NCBI GenBank assembly: GCA_001600415.1
Contig: BCJX01000014.1
Span: 919,011 to 983,010, forward strand
DNA: 64,000 bases
Reading direction: 5' to 3'
From: Pascua guehoae
Taxonomy: Eukaryota > Basidiomycota > Tremellomycetes > Trichosporonales > Trichosporonaceae
The notes under the pieces were generated by a model, which saw nothing but the letters and a program-made list of their open reading frames with translations, did not search any database and had not been told where the DNA came from. A program made the position numbers and the translations under genes. Each line of letters starts with the position of its first letter. Positions within the stretch are counted from its first letter, which is position 1. Of the stretch, positions 56,792-64,000 are shown one piece after another.

Positions 56792-58936
56792 ATGCCCAGC
56801 CGGAATCGCCGGCGGTACCATGAACCCTCCCCCAAACTGCCAAAGAACCTTTTCTGTCGGTGGTGCAACAAGGCGTACGCCCGCCAGGGTGCGCTGGATA
56901 ACCATATTAAGACTCAACGTAGGTCGTGCTTTGGCTACCGTCTCCCGTTCTTGTCCTGATCCCCAGACCCCAGGGTTCGTAGTCGCACGTTTAGGAAGAT
57001 CGCCAGTGGTGGCATCGGAAAGCCTGGATCTTCCAGCTCTGCCGACGTGGTCGACCTCCGTTCGCCTTCTCCCGACGGCGACCGCCCCCACACAACCGCC
57101 GGCCCCCGCTGGCAGACGGTAAACTGCGAATCGTCAGCCATTCGTGGCCCGACCATTCATCAGCATGGCGTCTCGAACGTGCGCCGCAAGGTCAGCACTC
57201 GCACTACAGCTCAAATCTTGTCATCGGACGACGAAGATGCACCCGAAGGTAGCCGCGGTCTTCGTCCGAGGGTCTCGCCAATTCGTCCTCCTTCTCCTGT
57301 GGTGCTCTCGGACTCAAGTGATGACGAGAGGGGCGATGTCAAACCATTCCTCCACCGCCAGCAGGGTATGGTAGAGTCCGAATATGGCGACTCCGACAAC
57401 GACGGCGACGATGAGGTGGGCGGCGACGATGTGGTGGGCGCAAACGATCACTGGGAAGCCCCAGACCTTCCTCCAGTGGACCACGACGTCGACAGTGGCG
57501 GAGATTATGGTTACGACAGCAAACACGAATCGGACGACAAAGGTGACTCTGAGAGCGACGAGGAGACGACAACCAACACAGACTCGGACACGTCAAGCAC
57601 CAGCTCTCACCATACCCCTCGACGCGTTACTATTCCTCGCGTCGGCACGTTACCACCTCTGCCGCTCGATACAAACGGCAAGGGAAAGAAGCTCAAAGGT
57701 GTATTTGTTCCAGGATTCGGCTTCGGCGCTATGGGTAAAGGTGTCAAGTCCTACCGCCATACGCAAGCCAGCATGCCGGGCCGCAAAGGGGAAGGCGTCG
57801 ACCGGGTCCACGACAGCGGAGCCTCTCCCAAGAAAATTGTGGAAGAAGAGCCCAGCGGCATCGCTATCGGCCTCCACAACATCCAGCTCAAGTCACCCAT
57901 GATTGATAAGGGCAAAGGAAAGGCCGTCGACCGCTCTCACTTCGCCACCGCCACCAAAGAGGTCACCGAGCCGCGCACCCTGGACAAGGGGAAGGGTGTC
58001 GATCGCGCTCCTCTCGTGTCCGCAGTTGAAGAGGCCCTTCGAAGCCGAAATGCAAACAAGGGCAAAGGTGTCATCCGTCCTGCTCCCCCGTCCCACGTGA
58101 AGTCCACCGCCCTCGGCATCGTTGACCGCGGCAAGGTGGCAGAGAAGGCGAACACTAGCAACACTACTGTTGCGGCAAACCCAGCTGAGACACTCGCCAA
58201 GAACAACGCTCCGACGAACAACCAGCAGCAGCTCCCCAACGGCACTCCAAAGGGCGTAAAGCGTCCCGCGCCCGAGACGACCTCGACGCCCCAGAAGAAG
58301 CGTGCCCCTTCTCACTCCTCGGTACACCAGGTCCGTATCCCGCCCACTCCGAGCACCTCTGGGGAGAGCTCCGCGCTGAAGGGCAACTTTGGCTCATTCC
58401 TGGAGCACTGCAAGGAGGCCGAGGACGCCGAGGTTCTCCGTCAGCAGACAGGCCAGAGCAAGGCGGATATGACATGTGCACGGGCCCAGGGCTCCCACCA
58501 GGGCAAGACCGAATTGACAGACACGGATAAGCCGACGGAGTCGAACGCGAGCGACACTGCAGCTCCGGTCGCGAACACACCCCAGTGTGCCCCCTTGCCC
58601 ATTCGCGTGCCCTCGGACTCGGGCCAATCGCAGTACCAAACACCGCCAAGTGGTACTTCCCCCACAAACGCCCACTACTCCCACACGGACACCACCAAGC
58701 AGCCCAGCACTCCCGCCCACGGCGTGAACGTCCAACCCTCCACCAATATCAACCAAGTCTTCCCCCCCACTCCCGGCAGTATTCACGGCCATCCGCACGG
58801 AAACATGAACCACCAACCCATCGACCACCCCGCGGACGGGTGTGCCGAGTGCGATTCGCTCTCCGCGGCCGCGACGGTTTTCGTGCAGTCGTTTGTGCGC
58901 ATGGCCCACGGTATTGGCCACACGGGCCGTCGCTGA
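56792..58936 (+). CDS. Single C2H2 zinc-finger protein, largely disordered
   Basis: About 698 aa. Exons: 56792-56918 and 56967-58936; the 48-nt intron splits the last histidine codon of the finger. One finger is rebuilt: C22-x2-C25-x12-H38-x4-H43 in FCRWCNKAYARQGALDNHIKTQH. The basic N-terminus (MPSRNRRRYH) is followed by the finger and then more than 600 residues of low complexity: acidic stretches (DSDNDGDDEVGGDD), repeated K-G-K-G elements (DKGKGKAVDR, DKGKGVDRAP, NKGKGVIRPA) and S/T/P-rich tails. The C-terminus has a short ordered-looking piece (CAECDSLSAAATVFVQSFVRMAHGIGH). Likely a nuclear DNA- or RNA-binding regulator; family and target are not recognised. Confidence 0.8.
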
Positions 58937-59622
58937 GATTCTGTAATTTCAACCTAGTTCCGTCTTCGGCCCGATGTTCTCGAAACGGCCCTTCTCACTA
59001 TGTCGCGCGCCCGCCCTTTACTCGTTTCCCCCGCCCTCTTCGATATGGGTCGGGGCGATCTTCACGACTGTCCCTTTTAACGGTTCTCACTACCCTTGTC
59101 CCTTTTCCTTCGTCCCTCCTACTGCGGGCAAAATGCTCGCAACATAGGTTCCTGCCCATATGTTCAATTTCCACTGGGACTGCCACAACCATTGCTTCTC
59201 GCCAGTCCCCCGACAAATGGCTGTCCATATCGAGATGACACATGTGTCTACGGACGGCTATTCTTCATTCTGCCCAACCAGTTTCCCAGGTGGGAGGCGC
59301 TCTCACAACTACTGCACGTCGATGGTTGTGCTCGCCCTCACCCTCGCCATTGCTTCCTCCTCCACATGTTCAAGTTTCCCGAGATGCTCTGACACTGCCA
59401 CTCGGGACTTTTGTCGTTCACCCTGGCATTTGATCGGGTTTTGCTGACAACGTCCGTGTGTCAGAAAGCGGCACAAAGCCGAAAGGTGTTCAGACCCACC
59501 AAGGCCATTCAGTGCACAGACCCAGCACTCTGCTACCAGCAATTTCTCGACCAGGGCCACACATGCCTGCAGCCACCAACCCGCCACGCACCGCGCGCCA
59601 GAACACTTCACCATGCATGCCA
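58937..59622. other. Intergenic, convergent 3' flanks
   Basis: This is the space between the zinc-finger stop and the SET-protein stop. No supported gene and no notable repeat are seen. Confidence 0.5.
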
Positions 59623-61933
59623 TTAACACCCACACGGGCACTCCATGCCCTCGTCCATGAGGCGCTCGATCCGGTCGATGCGCTCCGCGAGCTTGTCGAG
59701 TGCCGTGTTGATGATATCCGCCTGGCCTGCGATGGTCAGTACGTTGGCGTCGAGTACGCTAGCAGGCTGGGGGGTTGTCGGGCGTGTGCAGCGAGTTTGG
59801 GGGGCCGAGGGAGTACAGATACAGCACGAGAAGAGATAAACTCACCAGCACGGTAAACACTGCACATTTCGGCAACTTGTGGCCGGACCTCTCCTTCGGG
59901 ACCTTGCTCGCCGTCCTCGTCGTCCTCGTCGTCGCGCTGGATCTTGCCAAGCTTCTCCTCGAGCATACCGCCAAGCATGCCGAGGACGTCGAGTTCGCGC
60001 TCGAGCTCCTCGACCTCGTGCTCGTGCGCGGCGTGCTCGTCGTCGCTGTCCTCGTCGCTGTCGTCGTCGTCGTCGTCGTCGTCAGTGGCGCACCCGGCAG
60101 TGCTGCATGCAGCGCTGGCTGCGACGCCCTCGCCGAGCATGACGCGGACGACCTGGAGGAGGCGGCGGGGCAGCTCGCCGTCGCGCGCGAGCGCAAAGCG
60201 CTCCGTGGCGCTCAGGCCGCGGGCCGCGAGGCGCGCATCGATGCTGGGGTTGTATGCGCTGCCGAGGCGGAGGACGACGCGGTCGTCGGGGTTGGACGGG
60301 ATGACAAAGCCGTACGCGAGCAGGAGCTGTTCGTTGCTCTTTGCGCCGTAGTTGTTGAGCACCTCGGCGCCGGCCTCGATGGGCGCGGCCGACATGAATG
60401 AGATGGCAGGCACGTCGCCGCCGGCCGAGGCCACGCGCGACGAGAGCCACTGGATCGGCTGGCCCCGTGCGTCTGCCGTCAGTGGGAGTCGGAAAGGGTA
60501 CGCACGGTTCAGCATGTCCAGACCTGGCAGGAGGACGGGGTGCGACTCGTCGCTGTCTGGTTGACTGTTTGTGTCTGTCGCCGCGCCTGCGGCCCCGTTG
60601 CTTGCACCTCCTGCAGCGTCGCCGTTGCTCGTTTCGCCCGCCGTCCGTGTTCCGTCAGGCAGGCGGAGGAGGGCACTCGGAAACGCCCGCGACGAGAGGT
60701 ACGTCGCGACGGCGAGGTATCGCTCCCTGTGCGTTAGCTGTTGATCAAGCCAGGCCATCGGGCTTGTGCCAAGATGGGCTTGTCGGCGAGATTGCCAAGG
60801 TAGGCGTGCCAAACTGGGCTTGCCTGCGTTCTTGGCTACTTGCTTGGCGATATCCTAGTCTCACTCACCAGGTAAGCCCCTCCTGCTTGAGCACGGTCCG
60901 CACGGCTTCGCTCTCGGCCGCCCACTCGCGCTCGCGGTCCGCCACGGCGCCTGCCAAGTTTGTCCCCGCGAGGAGCGCGTGTTCGGCGGGCGTAAAGTAG
61001 AGCGGGGTGGTGAGGGTCGACGGGGGCGGGAGGGCGGCAATGTAGGGCGCGTGGACGAGGGAGGCGGGGAGTCTGGCATTGTGTCAGTGGTGCCGAGCGC
61101 GAGGAGGTGGGGTGGGGTTCGGTGCGCTTGAGAAGTGAGAGGTGAGGCAAGGGACAAGTTATTCGAGACCGAACGAAGAGAACATGCAGTCTGTCATGCA
61201 CTCAGACCTGATGCCACCCCCTCTCTCCTCACTCGCCGCCGTACACTCCCCGTCCCCGACCCAGGCCCCCCGCCCGCCTCTCCGCCCGCCAGACCAAACT
61301 CACTCGTCCTCAAACACCCAGTGCAAACCCACATACGCCGCCACCCGCATCCGCTCATTCCACGGCTCGCCCCCGCGCGCGCCCGCGGGCCACACGAGCG
61401 CCGACTCGGGCACGCCCGTGGCCGCCGCGACGGCGCGGGACGCGAGGTCGGCCGTGATCGCCGCCGCGAAGGGGCACGAGATGAGGCGCTCGTCGGCCGC
61501 GATCGGCGACGTGGCGAACAGAGACAGGCCGGCCGGGGCTGGGGGTTAGTTGTGGATGGAGTCAGGCGGGGTGATGTGGGGTGGGTGGGAGTGGTTGCGG
61601 ACGAGGCGCACGTCGTCATGAGCGCGCTTGCCGCAGTAATGGTCGGCGAGACCAGCTCGCAGTCGCCGTGGCGCCGTGACGCCGGAGAGCACCGATAACC
61701 GCAGCACACTGTTCCGCAGCTCCGCAGCGCCGCAGCCTGCAGCTCGCCACAGTCACATACCAACCGGCGCCGGCACGCACGGTCCCCAACGCATCCCGTG
61801 TGCCGCCACGCCACACCCCCTAGCCCAACCCGTACTCACTATCCCGCAGCTCGGCGGCGGGGTGGACGTATCCGCCCTGCGCCGTGAGCCAAGTGAGCAT
61901 GCGCTCGGCGCGCTCGAGGTGTATCGTCGACAT
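59623..61933 (-). CDS. SET-domain protein lysine methyltransferase (Rkm/LSMT-like)
   Basis: Probable non-histone protein methyltransferase of about 494 aa using S-adenosylmethionine. Exons: 61840-61933, 61304-61538, 60869-61072, 60506-60726, 59846-60472, 59623-59726. The SET core is interrupted as in Rubisco-LSMT/SETD3-type enzymes: AGLSLFATSPIAADERLISCPF near the start, then WERYLAVATYLSSRAF, LLPGLDMLNHARGQPIQW and EVLNNYGAKSNEQLLLAYGFVIP (NYG motif). The conserved NH of MLNHARGQP appears only after removing a 33-nt intron (60473-60505). The Rubis-substrate-binding-like C-terminal part has an eight-aspartate acidic stretch. The last exon encodes a small coiled segment (LDKLAERIDRIERLMDEGMECPCGC) ending in three cysteines, unusual for the family. 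Ribosomal-protein substrates are a guess. Confidence 0.88.
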
Positions 61934-62688
61934 TGGTGGTGCGTTGAGAGAGTTGTCAAACGTCAAGACGTGGTCGTGGGTGCGTCATGTCTGATGGTGG
62001 TGTTCGACTTTTTCTTGTTTTTGGGAACACGAGCCACGATTGCGCGATGGACGGCGAAGGATTGCGGGGTCCCGAGGGGCCCCGGGATTGTGTTTTGAGT
62101 ATCATGATGGTTTGCCGTCGGGTGTCTTGTGTGCAGAGGTGGCGTCTGTGTACATGTGCGAGTGACATGATGCGAGCTGTTTGTGGTGGATGGCAAAGTG
62201 GAGTGAAGGAGGGGTACGGGTATGCAAGAACGGGACAGCGGTATGCCAGTCGGATGCTACCATCGCCCGTTCAGCGTGCCCGACGAGGCCCAGTGGTGAT
62301 GTCGTGGTCAACGCTTCATCCCTGCCACTTTCTGCCCCTTGTTCGCTGCATGGACGCAGCTGTTGCCTCCATGGTACACGTTAGTGAGAGTCACCGACAG
62401 GGTTTTTCCTCCAAGTCATCACTGTAAACGCCCACATCCACTGTCATGCTGTTCCTCGGGCATGCCTCCTCCCCGTCCTGCGACATGGCAACACGGCATG
62501 ACAGCACGGCATGACAACACGGCACAAGACGGCGCACAAGACACCACGACTACACCGCATGGACTCCAAAGCCCCCAACGAGCGCCTCCAGCCCAGTCCC
62601 AACGTGTACCCAAGCGCAATCAAGATCCGTATCTGCATCTGTATATTGCCAATCTACAAACCACTACTGACCAATCTACACGCCCGTC
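61934..62688. other. Intergenic between aldolase 3' end and SET-gene 5' end
   Basis: Tandem minus-strand spacing of 755 bp. No gene is supported. It contains a short direct repeat of acggcatgacaac-type units (about 62484-62530). Confidence 0.5.
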
Positions 62689-64000
62689 TTACGAGTACCC
62701 GCCGCTCTTCTTCTCGGCGACGGTGCCGGTCGCGGCCTCAAACTGCCGCGTCATGTCGTTGACAATGCAGCCAATGTCGGTCGCGATCGAGACCATGTCA
62801 AAGCCCTGCGCGAGGCGCTCGGCCGCCTGCTCGCCGTTTGAGCAGAAGATGGCGGCCGTCTTGCCCGCGTCATGTGCGGCCTTGAGGACGCGCGCGATGG
62901 CGGCCTGGTGCTCGTCGCCGCCGAAGGGGACGTTCATTTGCTTCGAGAGGTCGAAGGGGCCTGGGTGTTAGGTGTGCGCGAGCGGAGCGAGCGGGTGGGG
63001 GAGGGGAAGGGATGGGATTGGGGGGGTGGGGGGTCAGGAGTAGGGGAGGTCGTAGGGGTTAAGTTTGAGCTTGCGACGGGGCCGTGGAGACATGAGGGAG
63101 GAGATTGGAAGGACCCGCTGGGTATGGATGTGAAGGACACCTCGAACATGGTGCCAGGAGGGGGCGCCCTCCGAGTCGTCGCTAACGACCGTGTCCTTAC
63201 CACCACTGATACCAGCCCAAGCCATCAGCAGCCTCAATCCATCAACAGCCCAGACGGCCAACAGCTCAGACCATCAAACAGGCCCTCAGCCAGCCTCAAC
63301 CCCAACCCAAACCCCACCACCAACAACGACCCACCCACACCAACCAAACCCCAACCCCAACCCCAACAAGGACACCACCCACCACCCAAACTCACCAATA
63401 AAAAGCACATCCAGCCCCTCCACCCCGGCAATCTCCTCGACATTCTCCACCCCGGCCCGGCTCTCAATCTGCACCATGACGAGGCAATTCTCATCCGCCT
63501 GCGGCGCATAATCCCCCTCGGACACGCCCCACGCCGAGCCCGAAAACATGGGGCCGTACCCGCGCGTCCCCGTCGGCGGGTACTTTGACCACGCGACAAT
63601 CTTCTTCGCGTCGGCCGCCGTGTGGCACATGGGCGTCATGACGCCGTGGGCGCCCGCGTCGAGCGCGCGCTTGATCATCCACTCTTCCGCGTTGGGCACG
63701 CGGATGATGGGCGACGCGTCGAATTGGGACACGGCGTTGGAGAGCTGCGTGTTAGCGCCAGCGCCAGCGTGTTGGTTGTTGGGAAGGCGGCGCGGTGTGT
63801 CGCGTCGCGTCGCGTCTTTCGTCCGAGCCGAGCAAGAGTTCCAGTTCCAGCTCTGGGTCGAAGCCAAGCCGGCGTCGCTGTGGCCCTCGCACTGCCCCGC
63901 TGCCCCCTCTCCCCCCTCCCAGTTCCAGTTCCAGCTCTGGGTCGAAGCCAAGCCGGCGTCGCTGTGGCCCTCGCACTGCCCCGCTGCCCCCTCTCCCCCC
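62689..64000 (-). CDS. HpcH/HpaI-family aldolase, 5' part beyond window
   Basis: Probable metal-dependent class II aldolase of the 2-dehydro-3-deoxy-glucarate / 4-hydroxy-2-oxo-acid type. Two exons are certain: 63396-63744 and 62689-62960; the upstream exon or exons lie beyond 64000. Motifs: PIIRVPNAEEWMIKRALDAGAHGVMTPMCHTAADAKKIV, then YGPMFSG, VMVQIESRAGVENVEEIAGVEGLDVLFIGPFDLSKQM (Glu-Ser substrate-loop and G-P-x-D-L-S metal-site elements of the family), ending VSIATDIGCIVNDMTRQFEAATG. The frame before 63744 is open but enters a tandem repeat with no aldolase content and follows a CTAAC...CAG acceptor, so 63745 upward is intronic. The 5' truncation is due to the window edge. Confidence 0.85.
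63837..64000. repeat. 84-bp tandem repeat in intron
   Basis: Unit 1 spans 63837-63920 and unit 2 starts at 63921 and runs to the window edge; the two match perfectly over the visible part (agttccagttccagctctgg at each unit start). The array lies in the aldolase intron and probably continues outside the window. Confidence 0.95.

Overview
This window is nuclear DNA from a GC-rich basidiomycete yeast. It is dense with genes interrupted by very short spliceosomal introns, mostly about 38-60 nt, with donors of the type GTGAGT, GTACGT or GTGGGT, a CTAAC or CTGAC branch motif close to the acceptor, and CAG acceptors. Reconstructed proteins match conserved eukaryotic housekeeping families in their fungal form. 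The style suggests Tremellomycetes, perhaps Trichosporonales; that is inference, because I could not run a search. I saw no bacterial operons, CRISPR array, transposase, rRNA or tRNA gene. Two runs of N (15552-15586 and 49104-49196) both fall inside introns.

Layout. 1-7.5 kb: a 3'-incomplete gene of unknown function (minus), an unknown protein with a nuclease-like signature (plus), and a large Zn2Cys6 transcription factor resembling the FarA/CTF1 group (minus). 7.5-14.7 kb: a NASP-type histone chaperone (minus), proteasome subunit alpha-6 (minus), NIP7 (plus), 3-hydroxyanthranilate 3,4-dioxygenase (minus) and ALG13 (plus); PRE5/NIP7 and BNA1/ALG13 are divergent pairs with promoters of 360 and 404 bp. 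14.9-23 kb: a selenoprotein-W-like Rdx protein (minus), PRP31 (minus) and a mitochondrial PPR protein (plus). 23.3-36.2 kb: YME2 (plus), dolichol kinase SEC59 (minus), ENP2 (minus) and a mitochondrial rhomboid protease (plus). 36.2-39.9 kb is mostly non-coding and leads into a large FPK1/NRC-2 kinase (plus). 44-45.6 kb: a membrane-anchored glutaredoxin (minus). After 3.2 kb without a clear gene come a VWA-domain protein with a Q/G/Y-rich tail (plus), a two-RRM protein (minus), a single C2H2 zinc-finger protein (plus), a SET-domain methyltransferase (minus) and a 5'-truncated HpcH/HpaI-type aldolase (minus).

Functional themes. The genes do not form one pathway. There is ribosome biogenesis (NIP7, ENP2), splicing (PRP31), the N-glycosylation lipid pathway (ALG13, SEC59), mitochondrial maintenance (PPR protein, YME2, rhomboid), proteostasis and chromatin (PRE5, NASP), NAD biosynthesis (BNA1) and membrane asymmetry signalling (FPK1). 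I did not find a convincing new multi-gene system. The strongest unusual signals concern gene structure: three introns of only 32-33 nt, two neighbouring genes whose start codon is cut or immediately followed by an intron, perfect palindromes of 38 and 24 bp, and minisatellites inside introns. Exon coordinates were derived by hand from splice signals and reading-frame continuity; no transcript evidence was available.
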